The translations under genes were made by a program, and so were the position numbers. Under the pieces are notes generated by a model, which had not been told where the DNA came from, ran no database searches, and saw only the letters and a program-made list of their open reading frames with translations. This document shows positions 1 through 5,626 of a stretch of DNA of 11,967 bases, piece by piece (the stretch's first letter is position 1; every line of letters begins with the position of its first letter). This DNA comes from DATKZS01 sp035527835 [NCBI: bacterium] (lineage in GTDB: Bacteria > RBG-13-61-14): positions 1 through 11,967 of the forward strand of contig DATKZS010000023.1 in assembly GCA_035527835.1 (NCBI GenBank), given 5' to 3'.

Positions 1-82
1 CCCCCAATATCGCCTCCACTACGCGTCCGCGCAGCGTCTCCTGCGACTCGGGGGAAAGCTTCCGACCGTCATAGTTTTTCAT
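1..82 (-). CDS. IS630-family-like transposase, N-terminal fragment (runs off left edge)
   Basis: Reading the minus strand from ATG at 82 gives MKNYDGRKLSPESQETL followed by RGRVVEAILG before the window ends, 27 codons in all. The pattern of a short basic start, KLSPE(A/S)QE, then a run of arginines and V(V/A)EA(I/V)L matches the beginning of the N-terminal helix-turn-helix domain of IS630/Tc1-mariner-type transposases; this is from memory of the family, not a search. The DDE catalytic region would lie outside the window. The insertion-sequence end should fall just right of the start codon, around 83-150, but I could not identify a terminal inverted repeat without the other end. A helix-turn-helix regulator of similar sequence is the main alternative. 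Confidence 0.6.
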   Translation of the reverse strand, partial: MKNYDGRKLSPESQETLRGRVVEAILG

Positions 83-152
83 GGAGACGATTATAGCACA
101 AAATCAGGCAAATGTCCAATAAATAATGCTCTGATTAGTAAGTTCAATCGCT

Positions 153-413
153 GTGCTCCAGACGACGCTTGGTGAATACAAATTGGCAAGGGAAATCTTC
201 AATAAAGCAGAAATGATTTGTAAGCAAATCGGATATAAATTAGGTGAGGCAAATATACTAATGGGCCTTGGCGATATAGAATTAGCTGAAGGCAATAAAA
301 AATTGGCAATTAAAGATTATGAAAATGCACGGTTAATATTTCAATTATTGAAAATGATTGAGTACGTTAAGATTATGGATAATAAGATAAATGAATGTAA
401 AAAAACGTTGTGA
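153..413 (+). pseudogene. C-terminal remnant of a TPR-repeat protein
   Basis: An 86-residue frame opens with GTG at 153 and ends at TGA 411-413. Residues 6-27 look like the second half of one tetratricopeptide repeat (LGEYKLAREIFNKAE) and residues 28-67 like a full one, with the spaced LG, A and F positions expected (ILMGLGDIELAEGN, then AIKDYENARLIF). The tail is lysine-rich. There is no convincing ribosome binding site before the GTG. The frame is blocked by TGA at 132-134, while the TPR pattern seems already under way at the start, so this is probably the surviving 3' end of a longer gene. The stretch is strongly AT-rich, unlike most of the window, and begins about 70 bp from the transposase start, so truncation by the insertion sequence is a natural inference. 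A short expressed protein cannot be excluded. Confidence 0.55.
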
Positions 414-540
414 ATAATGACGGATGATCCAGCTGATTTCCTTTGGCAAATTCTGGGGACAGAGTCTGGTAATTTTGGAATTCTGAATTCTGTGGACACG
501 ATACTTAATTCCTTTTTTCGCCCTGCTCCTTTTGCTCTCT

Positions 541-814
541 CGGCCTGGTTTTCAGGCCGGCAAACCCGATTTGGAGGCTTGGCCGGTGGCGCGTTATCTG
601 ACCCTTTCAGGGTAGTTGACGGGGCGGTTGTTTTCCCGGGGCAGCCTTGCCGGGGCCGGGTCAACCCTGGGCTTTATTATATCTGCCCTTTCAGGGCGGA
701 ATTGGTCAGGATGCAGGGCGGTAGGAGCCGTAGCGTTTAAATCGGGTCTCGCGTCCGCCACCCAGGGTAGGCCGGGGCCAAACCTGGGCTTTGATAAGGG
801 AGCCTCTTCGAGGC
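541..814. repeat. Composite hairpin cluster A (CCCTTTCAGGG type)
   Basis: Three 13-nt mini-hairpins share the plan 5-bp stem, TTC loop, 5-bp stem: ACCCT-TTC-AGGGT at 601-613, GCCCT-TTC-AGGGC at 685-697 and GCCTC-TTC-GAGGC at 802-814. Stem bases change in pairs while the loop stays TTC. Larger imperfect hairpins sit between them: CCCGGGG at 635-641 pairing with CCCTGGG at 665-671 (one G-T pair), and CCCAGG at 761-766 with CCTGGG at 783-788. A further 7-bp hairpin, CGGCCTG-GTTTT-CAGGCCG, lies at 541-559. Mini-hairpin spacing is 84 and then 117 bp. The second interval is longer than any in clusters B and C and may contain an insertion. Similar CCCTTTCAGGGC-rich tracts occur between genes of other environmental bacteria; I know no assigned function. 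Confidence 0.8.
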
Positions 815-924
815 GGGAAGAAACGCCATCCCGCGGCCGGGTCCTGACGCGATATGAAAAAGTTATTACTAAGGGGAGCATGGTAGAATGGACATTGAAA
901 CAATAGAAAAAGGAAAAAAGTTTT

Positions 925-1032
925 GACAGGATTGGCAGGATAAACAGGATAACTGCCGGTTTCCCTTGGCGCCAATCCGACCGGAAGAGTGGTTCATTAT
1001 TATTGAATCCCGTAAATCCTGTTAATCCTGTC
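925..1032. repeat. Inverted repeat with 9-bp-phased CAGGAT motifs, copy 1
   Basis: The left arm at 925-950 contains three CAGGAT hexamers starting every 9 bp. The right arm at 1006-1032 is the inverted version, with ATCCTG/AATCC motifs ending in ATCCTGTC. The arms match at most positions and enclose about 55 bp without obvious motifs. Very similar CAGGATTAA-type repeats are known to me as dispersed intergenic sequences in several Gram-negative groups, without a settled function. Confidence 0.75.
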
Positions 1033-1055
1033 CAATCTTCTTTGCTCCTCTTAAT

Positions 1056-1120
1056 AACAGGGATATTCAGGATTTCCGGGGTAATTATTTTCAAATCCTT
1101 AACATCCTGAACATCCTTGT
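1056..1120. repeat. Inverted repeat with CAGGAT motifs, copy 2 (short-loop)
   Basis: A second, more compact unit follows copy 1. The left arm 1056-1077 carries AACAGGGATATTCAGGATTT, and the right arm 1093-1120 carries three ATCCT motifs every 9 bp in inverted orientation. The loop is only about 15 bp, so this unit could fold into an imperfect hairpin in RNA or single-stranded DNA. It reads like a diverged tandem duplicate of copy 1. Confidence 0.65.
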
Positions 1121-1335
1121 AAATAATAATCTTTTCGCGGCCATGAAACAGGTGACGGATGCAAGAGCGCCAATGAAAGCGCCGTCGTGCCGGCGCACTC
1201 CAAATGGCGGGGGCGGTCTTTGATCCGGGAATGTGGCCTCCGGCCGCCCGGTCTGATAGAATCGGAGCGTGATCGGTGGCGGGATGGACCGGGAAGTGAA
1301 GGGCATGGAAGGGAATGATAGGAAGGCGGCGGGGC

Positions 1336-1341
1336 AGGGAG
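1336..1341 (+). promoter_or_regulatory. Ribosome binding site choosing the acetyltransferase start
   Basis: AGGGAG lies 5 nt before ATG 1347. The same frame stays open upstream to a GTG at 1269, but that start has no comparable site and would add a 26-residue Gly-rich leader not expected in the family. ATG 1305 is also preceded by a purine-rich stretch and is the main alternative. Confidence 0.55.
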
Positions 1342-1346
1342 CAGGC

Positions 1347-1847
1347 ATGAAGATTCGCGGGATCATGGAGAGTGACGCGGCGGCTTTCCTCGAGTTGTGC
1401 ATCCGGGTGGAGGCGGAATCGGAGCACATGCTGATCCGGCCGGGCGAGCGCAGCGCCACGGTCGGGCAGCAGCGGGCGCGGATCGCGGAGATCGTGGCCT
1501 GTGACAACTCGATCATCCTGGTGGCGGAGGACGGGGGAGAGCTCGCGGGCTACGCGGCGGCGGTGGGCGGCCCGTACCGGCGCAACCGGCACACGGCGCA
1601 CCTGGTGATCGGCATCCGGGAGGCGCATTGCGGCCAGGGCCTGGGCACCAGGTTTTTCGCGGAGCTGGAGGCGTGGGCCCGGCGGCAGGGGCTGAGGAGG
1701 CTGGAGCTGGAGGTCACGGTCACGAACGCGCCGGCCATCGCGCTGTACCAGAAGTCAGGGTTCACGGTGGAGGGCACGAGGAAGGACGCGGTTTGCGTGG
1801 AGGGCGAGTACGTGGACGAGCTGTACATGGCGAAGATCCTGGCGTGA
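1347..1847 (+). CDS. GNAT-family N-acetyltransferase
   Basis: This 166-residue protein has the size and plan of a single-domain GNAT enzyme, which transfers the acetyl group of acetyl-CoA to an amine (a protein N-terminus, antibiotic or small molecule). The start MKIRGIMESDAAAFLEL is the usual first strand and helix. The acetyl-CoA-binding motif A is HLVIGIREAHCGQGLGTRFF around residues 100-119, with the GxG of the pyrophosphate loop; the usual R or W before GQG is a cysteine here. Motif B follows as NAPAIALYQKSGFTVEGTRK near residues 131-150. The C-terminus, GEYVDELYMAKILA, is typical of RimI/SpeG-like members. It is probably cytoplasmic, and the substrate cannot be inferred. Its TGA stop lies inside the left copy of the 35-bp palindromic repeat (1844-1878). 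The next gene starts 52 bp later on the same strand, so co-transcription is possible, but the two functions do not obviously belong together. Confidence 0.85.
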   Translation: MKIRGIMESDAAAFLELCIRVEAESEHMLIRPGERSATVGQQRARIAEIVACDNSIILVAEDGGELAGYAAAVGGPYRRNRHTAHLVIGIREAHCGQGLGTRFFAELEAWARRQGLRRLELEVTVTNAPAIALYQKSGFTVEGTRKDAVCVEGEYVDELYMAKILA

Positions 1848-1878
1848 GTTAAGTTGATTAAGTTGGTGCCAGGCACCG
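1844..1878 (+). repeat. GGTGCCAGGCACC palindromic element, copy 1
   Basis: A T-rich lead, GTGAGTTAAGTTGATTAAGTT, without strong structure is followed by the perfect palindrome GGTGCC-A-GGCACC at 1865-1877. The 35 nt are identical to copy 2 at 3496-3530. The first bases supply the TGA stop of the acetyltransferase. Small palindromes with a conserved one-sided lead resemble REP elements mobilised by Y1 (RAYT) transposases; no such transposase is visible here. Confidence 0.8.
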
Positions 1879-1899
1879 TCTCCCAAGGAGGCGAGACTG

Positions 1900-3450
1900 A
1901 TGGACCGAAGAAAATTTTTCGCGGCGACGGCGGCGGCCGGGCTGGCCTGGAGTGCGAGGGCCGGCGCGGGCGGTCGCGCGCGGGTCCGCGGCGACGCGGG
2001 CAAGGGCGGGGCCGCGATTGACCGGAGGATTTACGGCCAGAACTTCGAGTTCATGGGCCGCCAGTTCGAGGGCGGGATCATGGACCAGGAGGGGATCAGG
2101 GCGGACGTACGGGACGCGATCGCCGAGCTGGGAGTCACTCATCTGCGCTGGCCCGGCGGTTGTTTCGCCGACGCCTACGACTGGCGGGACGGCGTGGGCG
2201 GCCAACGTCCGTCATATAAAAACCCGATGTGGGACCAGCCGGTTCTTAATCTCGGGTTCAAGGCGCTGGGCGCTTCCATCCCTCCCGGGCCTTTTCACGA
2301 CAACCGCTTCGGGACCGATGAGTTTATTGAATATTGCCAGGCGGTCGGGGCCGAGCCGTCGCTCACCGCCTCGATGGGGACTCAAGGTCCGGAGCCGGCC
2401 GCCGACTGGGTGGCCTATGTCCGCGAGAAATTCGGGCCGCGCTCGGTCCCGGTCTGGAGCGTGGGCAACGAGCAGTGGAACCCGCTCGAGAATAATGGCT
2501 GCTACCGTCGGCCGAAACGGTACGTCAGGCGTTTTGCCCAATGGGCCGAGGCCATGCGGGCGCAAAACCCGGAGATCGAGCTGGCCGCTTCCGGCGCCAA
2601 TGAACTGTCTAATCCCGGCTGGAACCGCACGCTCATCGAGGGCCTGGGCCGGGAGGCCGATTATTTCTCGACCCACATCTACGTTCCCTTCCTGGGCCTG
2701 GCCCGCGGCGTTCCCGACGACGTTAAAACCTATCTTGGTTTTGCCGCGGCCAACCTCTACATGGAGGAGAGCCTCGACCGGCTCACGGAAACGATGGTTA
2801 AAATTCTGGGCGAGCCTGTGCCCATCGCGTTCGACGAGTGGAACCTGCTGGCTTCCGCGCGCTTCTTCCTCGATCCGCACCTGAGCTTGAGGGAAGCCAT
2901 CGGCGCGGCCTGCGTCCTCCACTCCATCCATCGCCGGACCCGGGTGGTCAAGATCGCCGACATGTTCGCCGCTGTCAACGCCGGGTCTCCGGAAATCATC
3001 ACCGGCAAAAACGGACTGGCCCGGACGCCCATGTTCCACGCGCTGAAACTCTACAGTGACCATACGCTGAAAAACGCGGTTCCCCTATCGGTCTCCGGCC
3101 CGTCCTTCTCCACGTCAAAACTGGGACTCCTGCCCGCCCGCAAGAGCGTCCCGGTCCTCGAGGCCTCGCTGACAACGGACCAGGCAAACGCGGCGCTGTT
3201 CCTGGTCAACCGTAGTCCGGACGGGCCGCTGGAGGTCGAACTCGAAATCGAGGGAATCAAGATCGGGGACGAGGCGACGGTCAAGACCGTAACCGGCCCG
3301 TCCTTTTCAAGCCAAAACCCGATCGGAGGCAAGGAGCAGGTATCAACCATCAGCCAAGCAACCGCCTGGCCCGCCGCCATCTCACTCCCTCCCCACTCCA
3401 TCACCCTGCTGACGGCCACGCGCAGATCCCGGGCGCCGGATGCCCCTTGA
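1900..3450 (+). CDS. Tat-exported GH51-type alpha-L-arabinofuranosidase
   Basis: This 516-residue enzyme should release terminal alpha-L-arabinofuranose from arabinan, arabinoxylan or arabinogalactan side chains. Residues 1-25 form a twin-arginine signal (MDRRKFFAATAAAGLA), so it is predicted to be exported folded. Family hallmarks of the GH51 (beta/alpha)8 barrel appear in order: IYGQNFEFMGR (44-54), LRWPGGCFADAYDWRDGVG with RP (82-104), FGTDEFIEYCQAVGAEP (137-153), VWSVGNEQW (185-193) with probable acid/base Glu191, YFSTHIYVP (255-263), and PIAFDEWN (308-315) with probable nucleophile Glu313. AAVNAGSPEIIT through TPMFHALKLYSDH (357-388) matches the end of the barrel. Residues from about 390 form the beta-sandwich C-domain. 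Length fits the family. ATG 1900 follows AAGGAGG (1885-1891) by 8 nt. The gene is bracketed by two identical 35-bp palindromic elements, and the ribosome binding site starts only 7 bp after the left copy. GH51 as opposed to a related clan GH-A family is likely, not proven. Confidence 0.9.
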   Translation: MDRRKFFAATAAAGLAWSARAGAGGRARVRGDAGKGGAAIDRRIYGQNFEFMGRQFEGGIMDQEGIRADVRDAIAELGVTHLRWPGGCFADAYDWRDGVGGQRPSYKNPMWDQPVLNLGFKALGASIPPGPFHDNRFGTDEFIEYCQAVGAEPSLTASMGTQGPEPAADWVAYVREKFGPRSVPVWSVGNEQWNPLENNGCYRRPKRYVRRFAQWAEAMRAQNPEIELAASGANELSNPGWNRTLIEGLGREADYFSTHIYVPFLGLARGVPDDVKTYLGFAAANLYMEESLDRLTETMVKILGEPVPIAFDEWNLLASARFFLDPHLSLREAIGAACVLHSIHRRTRVVKIADMFAAVNAGSPEIITGKNGLARTPMFHALKLYSDHTLKNAVPLSVSGPSFSTSKLGLLPARKSVPVLEASLTTDQANAALFLVNRSPDGPLEVELEIEGIKIGDEATVKTVTGPSFSSQNPIGGKEQVSTISQATAWPAAISLPPHSITLLTATRRSRAPDAP

Positions 3451-3495
3451 CTCGCTGCCGTTCACGCCGGTCCTCGACGGTCCTCCGGTCATGTG

Positions 3496-3530
3496 GTGAG
3501 TTAAGTTGATTAAGTTGGTGCCAGGCACCG
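3496..3530 (+). repeat. GGTGCCAGGCACC palindromic element, copy 2
   Basis: Identical over 35 nt to copy 1 at 1844-1878, in the same orientation, with the palindrome GGTGCC-A-GGCACC at 3517-3529. It starts 45 bp after the arabinofuranosidase stop codon. Confidence 0.85.
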
Positions 3531-3548
3531 GTCCCCGGTCCCACTGGG

Positions 3549-3583
3549 GTGAGTTAAGTTAGTTTTGTTAGTGCCAGGCACCG
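3549..3583 (+). repeat. GGTGCCAGGCACC-type element, copy 3 (diverged)
   Basis: Same lead GTGAGTTAAGTT, then a diverged section and GTGCC-A-GGCAC at 3571-3581. The palindrome is one base pair shorter than in copies 1 and 2. It begins 53 bp after the start of copy 2 in the same orientation. Confidence 0.75.
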
Positions 3584-3590
3584 TTTCCCA

Positions 3591-3617
3591 AATTAGTTAT
3601 GGTAGTGCCAGGCACCC
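3591..3617 (+). repeat. GGTGCCAGGCACC-type element, copy 4 (shortened)
   Basis: AATTAGTTATGGTA precedes GTGCC-A-GGCAC at 3605-3615. The start of the lead is missing. It is the last of three tandem copies and ends 21 bp before the stop codon of the convergent HEPN gene. The palindromes could help end transcription from both sides, but there is no U-tract. Confidence 0.65.
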
Positions 3618-3638
3618 TCCCCTATCTTCCACTTGAAG

Positions 3639-4562
3639 CTAATAAATTACATCAGGTTCTGTTTTCTCATAATAATATGTGGACTTTTTAAGCTGAGAAT
3701 CTATTGAATCAATCAACTCTTTCACTTCTTTCATTAGAGCAATCAATTCAATATCAATTATTGTCCTTACATTTCCATCTTTGTCTTTTCCCCCTCGATG
3801 AACTACGTCATGCCTGAAAGCTATTGCCCGTGCAATATTAGATATATCAAAAGTAAATATGATATCCAATGTGTCTTTATACATATTCTTGACCTTAGCC
3901 AGATTGTGCCATAAAGTTTTCAATAGATATTCCATAATTTCATCATCTATCTTTTCTATGCGGCTAAATATATCAACCAGTTTCAGCTTTTTTTTCTGGA
4001 AGTCTGGATTAGTCTCAACGAACTTTCTTATCAATACTTTATTATCCATTACAGTGTTAATAAATGCATCTGAAAGATAGGTTTCTAGCGCCGTAATAAT
4101 TTGAACATGCAACATCTTGTAATATATCTGTATTAGACCAGGATCATCGCATTTATCTAAAAGGGCTGAAATATCGTCAATTGTCCTATAAAATGTCTCG
4201 TGATATGATGTATTTGATGAAACTGCCAAGGAATAGTAATCATCAAAAGAATCACCCCGAGGGATAGGTGCCCATTCAAAGCTATCATTCTCAAGTTCCT
4301 TTACAAGTTCATTTATGGTTTCTTCTTCAATGATCCCCAAGAACTCTTCATTAAGTACCTCATCTGCGTCATAAGGACCACCCCATATGTAGATATATCC
4401 ACCTTCGGCTGATTCATAGGGAGTATTTTCTGCTGGATTTTCATAATTGTTTAAGAACCATTCCCGCATTATGTCAATCTGCGTTTTCTTGTCAGCTTTG
4501 CCAAGTTCTTCAGCATCCAAGGCATTAACGTACCCCGAATAATAATATTGTTTGTCAGACAC
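3639..4562 (-). CDS. HEPN-domain protein (RiboL-PSP/MAE-like), putative RNase
   Basis: This 307-residue protein carries a C-terminal HEPN domain, roughly residues 142-295. Its first helix, YYKMLHVQIITALETYLSDA, and the later AIAFRHDVVHRGGKDKDG match stand-alone HEPN proteins. R250-H251-D252-V253-V254-H255 fits the R-x4-6-H motif that forms the catalytic centre in HEPN ribonucleases of toxin-antitoxin, abortive-infection and CRISPR systems. The N-terminal half is a distinct acidic, aromatic-rich region with YESAEGGYIYIWGGPYDADE (residues 49-68) and FEWAPIP (95-101), which I know only from uncharacterised homologues. No signal peptide or membrane segment is seen, so it is probably cytoplasmic. 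GTG 4562 is chosen because AGGAG (complement of 4569-4573) lies 6 nt before it. The gene is markedly AT-rich between G+C-rich neighbours, suggesting recent acquisition. No antitoxin or nucleotidyltransferase partner is adjacent. RNase activity is inferred from the motif. Confidence 0.75.
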   Translation of the reverse strand: MSDKQYYYSGYVNALDAEELGKADKKTQIDIMREWFLNNYENPAENTPYESAEGGYIYIWGGPYDADEVLNEEFLGIIEEETINELVKELENDSFEWAPIPRGDSFDDYYSLAVSSNTSYHETFYRTIDDISALLDKCDDPGLIQIYYKMLHVQIITALETYLSDAFINTVMDNKVLIRKFVETNPDFQKKKLKLVDIFSRIEKIDDEIMEYLLKTLWHNLAKVKNMYKDTLDIIFTFDISNIARAIAFRHDVVHRGGKDKDGNVRTIIDIELIALMKEVKELIDSIDSQLKKSTYYYEKTEPDVIY

Positions 4563-4568
4563 TTGCCA

Positions 4569-4573
4569 CTCCT
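4569..4573 (-). promoter_or_regulatory. Ribosome binding site of the HEPN gene
   Basis: On the minus strand AGGAG stands 6 nt before GTG 4562. This supports the GTG start; the same frame upstream to 4666 has a G+C-rich, low-quality extension that I do not regard as coding. Confidence 0.7.
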
Positions 4574-4597
4574 ATAAATTTGAGCAAGCAGGATGTG

Positions 4598-4628
4598 CCA
4601 CGCGATTCCAACCGGCGGAATTGCGTGG
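4598..4628. repeat. Long hairpin upstream of the HEPN gene
   Basis: CCACGCGATTCC at 4598-4609 pairs with GGAATTGCGTGG at 4617-4628 over 12 bp with one G-T pair, around a 7-nt loop. It lies 36 bp upstream of the HEPN start, at the border between AT-rich and G+C-rich DNA. It could be a transcript hairpin, an upstream terminator without a U-tract, or a mark of the insertion point. I found no integron core sequence GTTRRRY beside it. Confidence 0.6.
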
Positions 4629-4754
4629 GCGGCGCCAGCCGCGGGCTGAGCATTCAATGCCGCCACTTTATTCTTGCTCTATTGCTTAAGAACCCGATTT
4701 CTATCTTCACTATGAAATTCAACGATTGACAGCACGCCACCAGCCGCCGAAGAA

Positions 4755-4772
4755 GGTTTGAGGTTTGGGGTT
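4755..4772 (+). repeat. GGTTTGAGGTTTGGGGTT fragment flanking cluster B (left copy)
   Basis: These 18 nt recur exactly at 5250-5267 within the heptamer array, so hairpin cluster B is bracketed by two same-orientation copies. Confidence 0.7.
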
Positions 4773-4826
4773 AAGATCGGAACCCCGAGCCTTAAAGCCC
4801 CTGGCCCAAGCCCACGCGCTTATTCC

Positions 4827-5128
4827 GCCCTTTCAGGGCTGGAAGGATTTTTTGCGTCCCTGCCCCGGGGCGTTGCCCCGGGCTATCTTGTTATCGCCCT
4901 TTCAGGGCGGAAGATCAGGAGCGGCGCATTATCATGGGGCAGCGTCCCGGTCTTTTATGTGACCCTTACAGGGTACAATGGCGAGGGTCGCCTGTTTTCC
5001 CAGGGCAGCCCCGCAAGGCGGGTCAACCCTGGGCTTTATTATGTTTGCCCTTTCAGGGCGGGAAGGGTTTTTTGCGGCTCTGACCCGGGGCGTTGCCCTG
5101 GGCTATCTTGTTATAGCCCTTTCAGGGC
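4827..5128. repeat. Composite hairpin cluster B (CCCTTTCAGGGC type)
   Basis: Five mini-hairpins lie at 4827-4839, 4896-4908, 4962-4974, 5047-5059 and 5116-5128. Four are GCCCT-TTC-AGGGC and the third is ACCCT-TAC-AGGGT, a paired change at the stem end. Spacings are 69, 66, 85 and 69 bp. G+C-rich hairpins lie between them: CCCGGGGC-GTT-GCCCCGGG at 4864-4882, its variant with GCCCTGGG at 5084-5102, and a larger one at 4999-5033 in which CCCAGGG pairs with CCCTGGG around an inner CCCGC-AAG-GCGGG hairpin. The larger hairpin is 16 nt longer than the small one, and that interval is 16 bp longer. Sequence following the minis (GGAAGG, then a T-run) is also partly shared. Confidence 0.85.
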
Positions 5129-5240
5129 GGGCAATCCCGGAGCCCATCTTCGCCTTCCGCATCATTATACAAAACCGCGTCTCATCCTGTCAAGTAAAAA
5201 ATGAAAAAGATTTTAAGAAGAGAACTGAACCACCCAAAGA

Positions 5241-5275
5241 GAGGTTTGAGGTTTGAGGTTTGGGGTTTGAGGTTT
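5241..5275 (+). repeat. GAGGTTT heptamer tandem array
   Basis: Five consecutive 7-mers are present: GAGGTTT three times, GGGGTTT once, GAGGTTT once, followed by the degenerate GTGGTTG. This is a short microsatellite prone to slippage. G-runs of two to four in register could allow a weak G-quadruplex on the plus strand, which is speculation. Confidence 0.8.
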
Positions 5276-5290
5276 GTGGTTGAAGAAAGA

Positions 5291-5439
5291 GAATTGAACC
5301 ACCAAGACACCAAGGGAATGAAGTTTTAACAAGAAAAAACTCTTTTTTCCTTCGTGCCCTTTGTGCCTTCGTGGTTCAATTCCTTCTCCGCCCTTGTTCC
5401 AGAAGATGCCTTAACCACAAAGGCACTAAGGGCACAAAG
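5291..5439. repeat. CACNAAGG-phased inverted repeat with a third copy
   Basis: The left arm 5291-5323 begins GAATTGAACCACCAAGACAC; the right arm 5349-5382 is its inverted counterpart and ends GTGGTTCAATTC. The first 12 bp of the arms are identical and the rest is about three-quarters matched. The loop of some 25 bp is A-rich then T-rich. A third copy in plus orientation, AACCACAAAGGCACTAAGGG and onwards, lies at 5413-5439, and a partial one at 5223-5240. CAC/AAG motifs recur roughly every 9 bp. This repeat type is familiar to me from intergenic regions of many environmental genomes. Confidence 0.75.
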
Positions 5440-5495
5440 CGGAAAAACACAGAGGCAAATTGTTCTTCTCTTTGCTTTTTTCTCTTTGTAGGAAA

Positions 5496-5526
5496 GGTGC
5501 CTGGCGCTAACATAACTAACTTAATC
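5496..5526 (-). repeat. GGTGCC-type palindromic element, copy 5 (reverse orientation)
   Basis: On the minus strand this reads GGATTAAGTTAGTTATGTTA followed by GCGCCAGGCACC. It keeps the T-rich lead of copies 1-4, but the palindrome has one broken pair (GCGCC against GGCAC). Confidence 0.65.
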
Positions 5527-5626
5527 CGCTCATCATCTTTTTGATCCTCCCATCCTTTTTCATCATCCGCTCGAAGCGCTTGATTCCGTTATGGACGGCG
5601 GCGGCGCTTGGTTCGGGGGATTGAGA

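Larger units (their letters stand above)
414..1346. other. Gene-free tract rich in hairpin repeats
   Basis: No frame here gives a recognisable protein or a start with a good ribosome binding site. What the stretch holds is hairpin cluster A (541-814), two CAGGAT-phased inverted repeats (925-1032 and 1056-1120), and about 225 bp of G+C-rich leader before the acetyltransferase (1121-1346), in which I see no specific signal apart from the ribosome binding site at its end. Confidence 0.7.

Noticed and set aside
417-740. 107-codon plus-strand frame
   Set aside because: Starts right after the TPR stop without a good ribosome binding site, and its product (for example LYYICPFRAE) is the translation of hairpin repeats.
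594-1628. 344-codon open frame on the minus strand across the repeat tract and into the acetyltransferase gene
   Set aside because: It is antisense to the clear GNAT gene in its 5' part, and the rest translates CAGGAT and CCCTTTCAGGG repeats; there is no domain pattern.
4563-4757. Integron attC site beside the AT-rich HEPN cassette
   Set aside because: A 12-bp-stem hairpin is present, but no GTTRRRY core or matching inverse core was found on either side of the gene.
4827-5128. CRISPR array
   Set aside because: Regular spacing but the conserved part is only 13 nt, spacers are themselves similar hairpins, and no cas gene is present.
4758-5256. Overlapping small plus-strand frames rich in PFRAG/ALSGR-like peptides
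   Set aside because: These are repeat translations. Several frames read the same hairpins, which is typical of misannotated intergenic repeats.
5241-5275. Telomere-like or origin repeat
   Set aside because: Only five heptamers with no AT-rich unwinding region, DnaA-box cluster or replication gene nearby; a simple microsatellite explains it.
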